Origin: an uncultured Collinsella sp.
GTDB lineage: Bacteria; Actinomycetota; Coriobacteriia; Coriobacteriales; Coriobacteriaceae
Assembly: GCA_902495355.1 (NCBI GenBank)
Contig: CABUWV010000004.1
Location: 1 to 64,000 of the forward strand
DNA length: 64,000 nt
Direction: 5' to 3'
A program made the translations under genes and the position numbers. The notes under the pieces were generated by a model that was not told where the DNA came from, ran no database searches, and was given only the letters and a program-made list of their open reading frames with translations. Of this stretch, positions 43,399 to 50,940 are shown one piece after another (the first letter of the stretch is position 1; each line of letters opens with the position of its first letter).

Positions 43399-44322
43399 TT
43401 ACAGCTTGGCGTCGATGTCGACGCTCTGATACGTAGGGGTCTGCTGGACATAGAGCTTGATGCCCATGTCGAGCAGCTGGTTGACGTCGGCCTTCTGGGT
43501 GGCGTCGAGGAAGACGGAGCTGTCCTTGCCGCCAATCTGATCGGCACCGTCGTGGTTGGCGGTGGCGCCCAGGTTGATGGCGTCGAGCTTGTAGCCCTGG
43601 CAGAACTGCAGCATCTCGGCCGTGTTGCCAAAGACGAACATGACGCGCTCACCGAGGGTGTTGAGCTTGTCCATCTTGGCGAGGGCACGCTCGACGGTGA
43701 AGACGTTCAGGCGCACGCCCTGGGGCTTGGCCAGCTTAAGAGCGCCCTTCTTGATGTCATCGTTGGCGGCAGCGTTGTCGACGACGATGATGCGCTCGGC
43801 CTGAACCTTGGTGGTCCAGGCAAAGACGACCTGGCCGTGCAGCAGACGGTAGTCAAGACGTGCGAGGACGATCTTGGCGGGACCGGAGCTGTGACGGGAT
43901 GCCTTGGCCTTCTTGGCGGGAGCCGCGGCGGCCTCGACCGGTGCGTTGGGGTTGGTCAGACCGGTGCGGGCCTCGTTGATGAGGGCTGCGAGCTCGGCAC
44001 CCTTGACGGGGACGGGGCTCATAGCAAGCGTGAGCGCCAGCGGGATGTTGAAACCGCTGACAACCGTGAACTTCGTGCCGTTCTTGGAAAGCTCGACCAT
44101 GTTGTTGTTGACCGAGCTGCCGAGCATATCGGTCAGCACATAGACGGTGTCGTCCGCGTTGAACGTGGCGATCATGGCGTCCACCTTATTGGTGATGGGC
44201 TCCTTGTCGTCACGAGCAAGCGACACGACGTGGACGTTCGACACGTCGCCGAGAACCATCTCGAGCGTGTCTTTGGCGCCTGCGGCCAGGCCGCCATGAG
44301 ATGCGAGAATGATCTGATTCAT
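43399..44322 (-). CDS. PTS mannose-family IIAB fusion
   Basis: 307 residues. The IIA domain begins MNQIILASHGGLAAG with phospho-His at residue 9. An Ala/Lys-rich linker lies around 130-150. The IIB domain has LARLDYRLLHGQVVFAW with phospho-His at residue 162. It passes phosphate from HPr to the incoming sugar. First gene of IIAB-IIC-IID-SIS2. ATG after GGAGGAGG. Promoter region carries TATAACG operator words. Confidence 0.94.
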   Translation of the reverse strand: MNQIILASHGGLAAGAKDTLEMVLGDVSNVHVVSLARDDKEPITNKVDAMIATFNADDTVYVLTDMLGSSVNNNMVELSKNGTKFTVVSGFNIPLALTLAMSPVPVKGAELAALINEARTGLTNPNAPVEAAAAPAKKAKASRHSSGPAKIVLARLDYRLLHGQVVFAWTTKVQAERIIVVDNAAANDDIKKGALKLAKPQGVRLNVFTVERALAKMDKLNTLGERVMFVFGNTAEMLQFCQGYKLDAINLGATANHDGADQIGGKDSSVFLDATQKADVNQLLDMGIKLYVQQTPTYQSVDIDAKL

Positions 44323-44338
44323 CTTGCCTCCTCCTTTT

Positions 44339-44369
44339 CGTTATGGTCATTATAACGTCTTATACGTTG
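44339..44369 (-). promoter_or_regulatory. TATAACG operator of the PTS operon
   Basis: CGTTATG-N6-TATAACG-TCT-TATACGTTG, giving both an inverted pair (CGTTAT..ATAACG) and a near-direct repeat, 17-47 bp before the IIAB start codon. Same word as upstream of GntR gene 2 and EamA gene 2. Confidence 0.55.
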
Positions 44370-44504
44370 CGGATATTGCTAATTAGTATAAAGACCGTTC
44401 GCGGGTGAAAAACGACCGTTGACGGGTTTAACGTACTCGTAACGTTGGCGCAGGGCAGGTCGGCGCTGGCCAGTCGGTGCCCGATCAGACGCCGTGCCAA
44501 TCCC

Positions 44505-45587
44505 TTATCGCACGAAGTACCAGGGGCTTTCCTGCACGGTGGGCTCCAGCGCGATGCCGGTGCGCTCCTTAAACAGATCCATGTCCTGCGATTTTTCGGT
44601 CCACCACGCATTGGGCTTAAAGGTCATGCTCTCAATGACATGACCGACAAACACACTGTTGCGCAGCTTGGAGAAGTCGGTGTTCATGATCAGGATGGAC
44701 GCGAGCACCAGCACAATGCCCAGAACCTTGATCGCACCGGCGGGCTCGGCATAGACACCAATGCCCACCAGTACGGTGACGACCGTCTCGAAAGACATTA
44801 CGACGGGAACTTTCGATGTCTCGAGCCCCATGGACAGACCCTGCATATATAAGATGTAAGCCACGGCTGTGGGGATGAGTCCAAAGCCAAGGAACAACAG
44901 CAGCAGCTGTGGCGACATTGCCGCGGCGACATCCGGCCACGGAGCCGCGATAGCTGCCATAACCGCACCGCCAAATACAAAGCCCCAAAACGTGACAGCA
45001 AGCGGGTGGACCGTCTTGGTTGCTATCCGGCTAAACACCGCGAGCGACGCACCACAAAGGCCTGCAATCACGCCCGATGTGACGCCCCAAACCGAAAAAT
45101 GAAAACCGGAAAGGTCGCCATTGGTCACTGCAAGCACGCAGCCAACGATGTTAAAGACAATGGCAACGAGCTTGTTGGGGGTCACGTCCTCGCGATAAAG
45201 CACGCGGCCGAGCATGACGCCAAACACCGGTGAGGTGTAGAGCAGCACCGAGGCCGTGGACATGCCCACCTCGCCCATGCACTCGTAATAACAGGTGTTG
45301 GCGGCGGCCAGACCGACGATACCGACAAGCGCGCAGGGAACAAGCTCTTTAGGGCTTGCCTTGAACAGGGCCAGCGGACTCTGAGCCACGGTGGACCCCT
45401 CACCCGGACGGCAGCCCATAAACATCAGGACCGGCGCCAAGATAAGCGCTCCGACCAACAAGCGAAAGGCAGCCATACTCTGGGACGAAACGCCCATGGC
45501 CGAGATGCCGTTTACAAAGATTCCGATGCTGCCCCACATAAGCGCGGCGATCAGCACCAGCACATAGCCCAGATTGCTTTTCTTCAA
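44505..45587 (-). CDS. EamA/DMT family transporter 2
   Basis: 360 residues, ten hydrophobic segments in two EamA repeats (GYVLVLIAALMWGSIGIFVN; SVWGVTSGVIAGLCGASLAV). TTG start at 45587, supported by GGAGG 5 bp upstream. The shared TATAACG operator and its place between PTS and SIS gene 3 suggest export of a product, for example the amino acid released from an Amadori compound. The C-terminal 40 residues are a polar tail. Confidence 0.83.
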   Translation of the reverse strand: MKKSNLGYVLVLIAALMWGSIGIFVNGISAMGVSSQSMAAFRLLVGALILAPVLMFMGCRPGEGSTVAQSPLALFKASPKELVPCALVGIVGLAAANTCYYECMGEVGMSTASVLLYTSPVFGVMLGRVLYREDVTPNKLVAIVFNIVGCVLAVTNGDLSGFHFSVWGVTSGVIAGLCGASLAVFSRIATKTVHPLAVTFWGFVFGGAVMAAIAAPWPDVAAAMSPQLLLLFLGFGLIPTAVAYILYMQGLSMGLETSKVPVVMSFETVVTVLVGIGVYAEPAGAIKVLGIVLVLASILIMNTDFSKLRNSVFVGHVIESMTFKPNAWWTEKSQDMDLFKERTGIALEPTVQESPWYFVR

Positions 45588-45627
45588 CGCAGCCTCCTCG
45601 GTATTGTTTGCAATATGTTTCGTACTA

Positions 45628-45643
45628 CGTTATAGTCGTTATA
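45628..45643 (-). promoter_or_regulatory. TATAACG operator of EamA gene 2
   Basis: CGTTATAGTCGTTATA: two direct copies of CGTTATA with 9-bp period, 41 bp before the TTG start. Confidence 0.55.
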
Positions 45644-45676
45644 TACATTTTTCAAGGCATAAATCGGCGAACGGAA

Positions 45677-45781
45677 AAGTGATCCGTTTTCCTCCGTCCC
45701 CAGCGGATTACTTGGCGATTGCGGTGAAATAGTTCCTAAATAGAGGCTTCAAGCCCCCAAACAGGTACTATTCCACCGCAA
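45677..45781. repeat. Two tandem long palindromes
   Basis: AAGTGATCCG/CGGATTACTT (45677-45713) is followed at once by TTGCGGTGAAATAGTTCC with GGTACTATTCCACCGCAA (45719-45781, 16 of 18 paired). They lie downstream of SIS gene 3 (minus strand) and may also act as terminators. Arms differ from the other palindromes in the window. Confidence 0.65.
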
Positions 45782-45818
45782 CTTATGAGGACATCGAGCT
45801 GTTAGGCCGCTCTATCCC

Positions 45819-46811
45819 CTAGTAGTCCAACTTCCACATGTAGCGGCGCGTCATGTAGTCCTTGTGGGTGACGGCAGAGAGTGCACGCATGTACACGTTG
45901 TTGAGGATCGGGGCAAAGATCAGGTGGTTGAAGTACTCGCTCACGCTGTCCTTGATGTCGTTGAGGCCGAGCTCCTTGGCGTCGAGCTGATAGACGCGCT
46001 CGCCACCGTACTGGTTGACGAAGCGGATGCCGCGCTCGTCGTTGCAGCGGCTGCGGCCGACGCTGATGAGCTGGAACAGCGAGGTGCGCTTGTCCAGGAT
46101 CTCGAAGGGGCCGTGGAAGAAGTCGCAGGTGTTGATGGTGCAGGAGTCGATCTGCAGCATCTCCTGCACGTTGCAGATGCTAAAGACGTAGGCGGCACCA
46201 AAAAGCGGGCCCTGGGCCATCACGTTAATGCAGGGCTTGTCGGCGTTCTGCTCGGCCCACTTGGCAGCGAGCGGACGGGTGTACTCGACGGCTTTGCGAT
46301 AGATGGGATCGATCAGGTCGAAGGCGGCCATGGCGGTCTCGTACTCGGCATAGCCCTCGGTCTGCTGCGTGAGCTCCATGGCGATCATGGTCACGACGGC
46401 GGAGTTGGTACGGCCCATGCAGGACTCGTCGACGGCCAGGCTGTCGTACTGGATCTTGTAGTCGCAGACCTCGGTGAGGCCGGACTCGTCAACATAGATG
46501 GCGATGGTGCTGGCGCCGTGGTCCTTGGCGACCTGGGCGGCGACGATGGTCTCCTTGGTGCCGCGCATGGACACGACGACGGCCAGAGTGTTCTCGTTGA
46601 CATAGGCGGGCGTGGCGTGCACGAACTCGTTGCTGGTGTAGCTGGAGCTCACGACCTGCGTGGCCTCGTGCTCCATAAAGTACTGGGCAGGATAGTTACC
46701 GCCGTTGGATCCGCCGGCGCCAATCCACACGACGCGCTTGATGCCGCCCTTGTCAGCCTTGTCAGCCAAAACTTGGGAGACGACGTCCTTAACCTGTTCC
46801 TGAGTAGTCAT
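45819..46811 (-). CDS. SIS-domain sugar-phosphate deglycase/isomerase-like enzyme 3
   Basis: 330 residues, two SIS domains. VWIGAGGSNGGNYP and VSMRGTKETI replace the more usual loops. The catalytic loop reads NTCDFFHGPFE, with Asp where paralogues 1 and 2 have Glu. The C-terminus RRYMWKLDY matches paralogue 2. Probably acts on a different sugar-amine phosphate or has altered chemistry. Divergent from GntR gene 3; both promoters carry GCATACAAGTTA. Ribosome site AAAGG is somewhat distant. Confidence 0.76.
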   Translation of the reverse strand: MTTQEQVKDVVSQVLADKADKGGIKRVVWIGAGGSNGGNYPAQYFMEHEATQVVSSSYTSNEFVHATPAYVNENTLAVVVSMRGTKETIVAAQVAKDHGASTIAIYVDESGLTEVCDYKIQYDSLAVDESCMGRTNSAVVTMIAMELTQQTEGYAEYETAMAAFDLIDPIYRKAVEYTRPLAAKWAEQNADKPCINVMAQGPLFGAAYVFSICNVQEMLQIDSCTINTCDFFHGPFEILDKRTSLFQLISVGRSRCNDERGIRFVNQYGGERVYQLDAKELGLNDIKDSVSEYFNHLIFAPILNNVYMRALSAVTHKDYMTRRYMWKLDY

Positions 46812-46849
46812 CGTGCATCAGCCTTTCTTCTCGTTTGATGCTCTCGATG

Positions 46850-46872
46850 GCATACAAGTTACATACATGTTT
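46850..46872 (-). promoter_or_regulatory. GCATACAAGTTA operator, SIS gene 3 side
   Basis: GCATACAAGTTAC-ATACATGTT, direct repeats with 11-bp period, about 40 bp upstream of SIS gene 3. Confidence 0.6.
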
Positions 46873-46988
46873 TGGTTATGTCGACTAGTTGTATGCTATA
46901 TTTGTCTTAGAAATTTTGCTGATGCGGTTTTCGATAACTGGATACCAGCGGTTTTGTTGTTGTATTGAATACATGCTTGATTAGATAC

Positions 46989-47010
46989 GCATACAAGTTA
47001 GATACAGGTT
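46989..47010 (+). promoter_or_regulatory. GCATACAAGTTA operator, GntR gene 3 side
   Basis: GCATACAAGTTAG-ATACAGGTT, same 11-bp direct-repeat design, ending 6 bp before the GntR start codon and covering the place of the ribosome site. Indicates autorepression. Confidence 0.6.
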
Positions 47011-47016
47011 GATCGC

Positions 47017-47739
47017 ATGAACGCTTCATCTAAAAAGAGACTGACCCAATACGAGCGCTTGGCGGGCATACTGCGCGACCGCATCGCCTCCGGCACCTAC
47101 GCACGTGGAGACAAGCTGCCGTCCGAGATGGAACTCATGGACGAATCGGGTCTGTCGCGCAGCACCGTGCGCCATGCCCTTAAGGTACTAGCTGATGAGG
47201 GCCTGGTTCGCACCGAGCGCGGGCGCGGCGCCTTTGTGGCCGACACGCCGGCGCTCCACGAGAACAACTTGGTGTTTTCGAGCTACACGGCACAGGTCCA
47301 GGATCAGGGCATGAAGCCCACCACGCGCACGGTGGACTCGGGCTTTGCCAAGGCCGCGGGCAATGTGGCCAAGTTCTTCGATGTCACCGTGGGCAGCAAG
47401 CTCGTCAAACTTGTCCGTCTGCGTTATCTGGACGATGCGCCGCTGTGCCTGGAGACTACCTATCTACCACCGAGCTTTGAAGCACTCATCGATCGCGATA
47501 TCAATGGTTCGCTCTACGCGAAGCTACGCCAGGAATTCCATCGCGCGCCGGCACAGGGGCACAAGACCTTTGAGGTGTGCTATGCCTCGCAAAACGAGGC
47601 GTTTTTGCTCAACGTTGAGCGCGGGCAGGCACTGATCCTGATCACCGACTACGTCTACGACACCGACGGCCGCCCGCTCCATGTCTCCAAGCGCATCCAA
47701 CGCACCGACCGCGCCAAATACACCGAGCCCATCGGCTAG
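47017..47739 (+). CDS. GntR/HutC-family regulator 3 (UTRA)
   Basis: 240 residues. Winged helix (QYERLAGILRDRIASGTYAR, KLPSEMELMDESGLSRSTVR) and UTRA effector domain (LVKLVRLRYLDDAPLCLETT, GQALILITDYVYDTDGRPLH). Divergent from SIS gene 3 with matching operators, so it is the likely local regulator of that gene. No strong Shine-Dalgarno; ATG 47017 chosen because the domain begins about 10 residues later. Confidence 0.87.
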   Translation: MNASSKKRLTQYERLAGILRDRIASGTYARGDKLPSEMELMDESGLSRSTVRHALKVLADEGLVRTERGRGAFVADTPALHENNLVFSSYTAQVQDQGMKPTTRTVDSGFAKAAGNVAKFFDVTVGSKLVKLVRLRYLDDAPLCLETTYLPPSFEALIDRDINGSLYAKLRQEFHRAPAQGHKTFEVCYASQNEAFLLNVERGQALILITDYVYDTDGRPLHVSKRIQRTDRAKYTEPIG

Positions 47740-47890
47740 CGCACTAAACGAGTCGAAAACTAACTAATATGCGTTTTACCTGCGGTTTTTATAAAATCTC
47801 AAGCCAGCATGGCGCAAGTGCCGGCATCGCCTGGCAATACGCGCCGTCCAAGCTCAACTGTTCCTGCTCAGAATATCCAGCACCGCAAAT

Positions 47891-48013
47891 CTAAGTGAGT
47901 AGACTTTTCGCGACCTGCCGAGCACACCCAAAACAGCCACCTCTGTGACCTGCGGTTTTACTAAAGCGAATAAGCTTTGTGCTTGCCCTGCATCAAAAAG
48001 TCTACTCACTTAG
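47891..48013. repeat. AAGTGAGTAGAC element, copy B
   Basis: Second copy of the element at 39605: 18-bp terminal inverted repeats CTAAGTGAGTAGACTTTT / AAAAGTCTACTCACTTAG, with the same internal CTGCCGAGCACACCCAAAAC and TGTGACCTGCGGTTTTACTA. No ORF. With the next repeats it fills the 540-bp gap 47740-48281. Confidence 0.8.
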
Positions 48014-48100
48014 CTCGCAAGGCGTCCCGAGGGGACGATTCAGGTCAAAATAGCGTACGAACGCTGCACTTCTTGCGGCGATTTGATACCGCAAGACAGC

Positions 48101-48141
48101 CAAAACCTGCCAAAAAAGGACAGGTTTATTTTGGTCGGTTT
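48101..48141 (-). repeat. Partial GTTTGCCCAGATAAAACC-family repeat, copy d
   Basis: Contains the core CCAAAATAAACCTGTCC and TTTTTTGGCAGGTTTT on the minus strand but lacks the GTTTGCCCAG head. Next to a CTTGCGG/CCGCAAG hairpin (48071-48094). Confidence 0.6.
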
Positions 48142-48200
48142 TCTCTGAGGTTTTGTTATATCCGCAGGCAATCGCCTTGGGTCATACACACCCAAAACAA

Positions 48201-48239
48201 AAGCCGCCGCGAAGGTATCCATATCCTTCGCGGCGGCTT
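48201..48239 (-). terminator. Terminator downstream of the GNAT gene
   Basis: Perfect 15-bp stem AAGCCGCCGCGAAGG/CCTTCGCGGCGGCTT, followed on the minus strand by TTTTGTTTT. Confidence 0.75.
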
Positions 48240-48244
48240 GCAAC

Positions 48245-48297
48245 GTTTGCCCAGATAAAACCTGCCAAAATAAACCTGTCCCTAAATGGTAGGTTTG
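48245..48297 (+). repeat. GTTTGCCCAGATAAAACC repeat, copy c
   Basis: Full unit, plus strand, directly after the 48201 hairpin. It overlaps the last codons of the GNAT gene on the other strand. Confidence 0.7.
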
Positions 48298-48872
48298 GGG
48301 AGGTCGGGGAACCAGGTTGGTTTGGGTTGGTTGGGTGTGCGCTCGGCTAGGACCAGCTCCATCCAGCACATGTCGTACCAGCGGCCGAACTTTTGGGCGC
48401 AGCGGTCAAAGGCACCCACCAGGCGATATCCCATATGGGCATGGAAATCCTGGCTGTTGTGCGTCAGGTACTCGTCGTCCTTGTCGTGCGGCACGGCGAT
48501 GAGGGCGCACATGTTGGTGATGCCCATCGCGACCAGGCATTGCTTGAGCGCATCGTGCAGCTTGCGACCCAGCCCGCCATGGCGCACATCGCGTGCCAGG
48601 TAGATCGATGTCTCGACCGACCAGTCGTATGCCTCGCGGCTGTTGAGCGGACTCACATAGGCATAGCCTACCGGACGCCCGTCCAGCTCCATCACCAGAT
48701 ACGGATAGCGCTTGAGCGTACGCTCGATGCGCCCGGCGAATTCCTCAACGCTCGGCACCTCGTATTCACAGGTAATCGCCGTCTGGCGCACATACGGCTC
48801 ATAGATGGCAAGCAACGCCGGTGCGTCTTCGGGCGTCGCCAGGCGAATTGTCGGCTCGGACATCTCGGTCAT
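48282..48872 (-). CDS. GNAT acetyltransferase, phosphinothricin-acetyltransferase-like
   Basis: 196 residues. Begins close to TIRLATPEDAPALLAIYEPY, typical of the Pat/YncA group. The acetyl-CoA motif is YLARDVRHGGLGRKLHDAL (core R-H-x-G-L-G-R). HMGYRLVGAFDRCAQKFGRW is the usual C-terminal core. The last 15 or so residues (TPNQPKPTWFPDLPKPTI) run into repeat sequence and look like read-through. ATG 48872 after AGAAGGG. Confidence 0.85.
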   Translation of the reverse strand: MTEMSEPTIRLATPEDAPALLAIYEPYVRQTAITCEYEVPSVEEFAGRIERTLKRYPYLVMELDGRPVGYAYVSPLNSREAYDWSVETSIYLARDVRHGGLGRKLHDALKQCLVAMGITNMCALIAVPHDKDDEYLTHNSQDFHAHMGYRLVGAFDRCAQKFGRWYDMCWMELVLAERTPNQPKPTWFPDLPKPTI

Positions 48873-48889
48873 ACAACCCTTCTCCCTCA

Positions 48890-48932
48890 AAAACAAAGGC
48901 CGCCTTGCGCCAAACCCAGCGCAAGGCGGCCC
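48890..48932 (-). terminator. Terminator of the threonine aldolase gene
   Basis: GGCCGCCTTGCGC/GCGCAAGGCGGCC stem followed on the minus strand by TTTGTTTTT; 17 bp past the stop codon. Confidence 0.9.
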
Positions 48933-48949
48933 CTCGTCATTACATCAGG

Positions 48950-49975
48950 CTACAGAACCGCCGCCAACGCGTCGATATCCTCCTGCGTCGTGGCCCAGCT
49001 GGTGCAAAAACGCACCACCGTGTGGGTATCGTCGTACTTTTCCCAGTACTCGACCGAGGCATGCTCGCGAATGCGGGCCATGTCCTCGTTGGGCAGAATC
49101 ACAAACTGCTGGTTTGTGGGCGTCTCCAAGAAGAACCGGTAGCCGTGCTCGTGCAGCACGCGACGAAGCGCCTGCGCGGTTTCGATCGCCTGGCGACCAA
49201 TCTCAAAATACAGGCCGTCGGTAAAGAGCGCCTCAAACTGCACGCCCGTGAGGCGGCCCTTGGCCAACAGCGCGCCGTGCTGCTTAATACGCGGAATGGG
49301 ATGCGCCGGGGCGTGCATGCCGCAAAACACCACGGCCTCGCCGCACAGAGCGCCGCACTTGGTGCCGCCGATGTAGAACACGTCGCATAGCTGCGCCAGC
49401 TCGGGCAGGGTAATGTCGCACTCATCGGCCGCCAGCGCATAGGCCAGGCGGGCGCCATCCACAAACAGCGGAATCTCGCGCTTCTGGCACACTGCGTGAA
49501 TCGCCGCGAGCTCGGCCTTGGAGTACAGCGTGCCGTACTCGGTCGATAGACTCACGTACACGGCACCCGGAAACACCGTGTGCTCGTAGCTCTCGTTTTC
49601 GTAGAACACCTGGATATAGTTCTCGAGGTCCTCGGCGTGCATCTTGCCCTCGTAGCCGGGGATGGTGAGTACCTTGTGGCCGCCAAACTCGATGGCACCC
49701 GCCTCGTGGCAGGCGACGTGGCCGGTCTCGGCAGCAACGACGCCCTCGTACGGTGCGAGCAGCATGTCGATCACCGTCGCGTTGGCCTGCGTGCCGCCCA
49801 CCAGAAAAAACACGTCGGCATCGGGGGCCTGACAGGCCTCGCGGATAAGCTGCTTGGCACGCTCGGTGTGCGCATCGGTACCGTAGCCGGGCTGCGGCTC
49901 CATATTGGTGTCGACGAGCGCCTGCAGCACTGCCGGGTGTGCGCCGTGGGAATAGTCGTTGTTGAACGCGAGCAT
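48950..49975 (-). CDS. Low-specificity L-threonine aldolase (PLP)
   Basis: 341 residues. Cleaves threonine/allo-threonine to glycine and acetaldehyde. FNNDYSHGAHPAVLQAL is the conserved start, VDGARLAYAL precedes the PLP site, and the PLP lysine is K206 in YIGGTKCGALCGE. Cytosolic. ATG after AGAGAGGA. Own terminator. Confidence 0.92.
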   Translation of the reverse strand: MLAFNNDYSHGAHPAVLQALVDTNMEPQPGYGTDAHTERAKQLIREACQAPDADVFFLVGGTQANATVIDMLLAPYEGVVAAETGHVACHEAGAIEFGGHKVLTIPGYEGKMHAEDLENYIQVFYENESYEHTVFPGAVYVSLSTEYGTLYSKAELAAIHAVCQKREIPLFVDGARLAYALAADECDITLPELAQLCDVFYIGGTKCGALCGEAVVFCGMHAPAHPIPRIKQHGALLAKGRLTGVQFEALFTDGLYFEIGRQAIETAQALRRVLHEHGYRFFLETPTNQQFVILPNEDMARIREHASVEYWEKYDDTHTVVRFCTSWATTQEDIDALAAVL

Positions 49976-50020
49976 GGCAATCCTCTCTTACCGGGTATCG
50001 GCCAGATGACTCAAACGGAG

Positions 50021-50884
50021 CTATTGTACGCCGTTGGGATAGGCAATGCGCGCGGCAAGGCACTCAAGTGCCAGTACCAGGGCAAAGCCGCAGCTCACAT
50101 CAGTCAAAAAGTGCGCTCCAATCACGATGCGCCCAAAGGCGACGAGCGCCGCGACCACAACCGCCGTCCAAAAGACCACGCGGCGGCGCGACGGTTTTTC
50201 CTTAAAGGCCGCCGCGGGAAGCCCGGCGAGCATAAGGCCGATCGCCGCATGCGCGGTGTGTCCACTCGCGAACGACTTGAACCCGTCCTTGATCACGCCG
50301 GCGGCGATATAGGTCCACTTGTCGGGATTGCCGATCACCCACCACGGCTGAAAATTGAGCCCCGGCGTGACCTCGATCACGCGCATGCGCGGGCGCGACC
50401 ACAGCGGCTTGACGATCACGTTGAGGATAATGGCCTGAGCGACCCACACGGCAAGCACCATCAACGCCCAGCGTGTGAGCTCGTCGGGCTCGGTGTCGCG
50501 CGTAAGGCGATAGGCGATGAAGTTAGCTGCGATGACCAACGCAAACGTCAGAACCAGCTGAAACGCAATAAGCTTGCCGCCGACGCACAGCGATCCGATA
50601 ATCTCGTAGCCGACCAGGCCCACGTTGATCAAAACGCCCAGCGCAGCGAGCCACTTGCTCGCCTTGGAATCGGGGCGTGCCGAGCGCACGAGCATAACGC
50701 CCGCGATGCTCGCCGTCAGCTCGAACGGCAGCTCACCGGCCGCCTCGACAAAGCGACCGTACATGCTGCCGATGTTGAACAGCGCACTCGAGATTTGATA
50801 ATCAAAGAAGCTGCCCACGCCCAGACAAAGGCACAGGACAACCGCGATAATGGCGACATCTTTCTTGTAGATGTATCCGAACAT
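50021..50884 (-). CDS. PAP2-family membrane phosphatase
   Basis: 287 residues, six or so membrane helices. The three phosphatase motifs are KPLWSRPRMR, ASGHTAHAA and GRIVIGAHFLTDV. Likely acts on a lipid phosphate such as undecaprenyl diphosphate or phosphatidate at the outer membrane face. ATG after AAAGGAAAGC. Confidence 0.88.
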   Translation of the reverse strand: MFGYIYKKDVAIIAVVLCLCLGVGSFFDYQISSALFNIGSMYGRFVEAAGELPFELTASIAGVMLVRSARPDSKASKWLAALGVLINVGLVGYEIIGSLCVGGKLIAFQLVLTFALVIAANFIAYRLTRDTEPDELTRWALMVLAVWVAQAIILNVIVKPLWSRPRMRVIEVTPGLNFQPWWVIGNPDKWTYIAAGVIKDGFKSFASGHTAHAAIGLMLAGLPAAAFKEKPSRRRVVFWTAVVVAALVAFGRIVIGAHFLTDVSCGFALVLALECLAARIAYPNGVQ

Positions 50885-50923
50885 GCTTTCCTTTCGATGG
50901 AACCAGATTGCCCAAATGGGGCG

Positions 50924-50940
50924 TTTGCAGCGTCGACCCG
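50924..50940 (-). repeat. Conserved 3'-flank motif after mfd
   Basis: CGGGTCGACGCTGCAAA on the minus strand starts directly after the mfd stop codon. Same motif as after glmM (16028) and GntR gene 2 (37471), here without the preceding hairpin. Confidence 0.55.
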
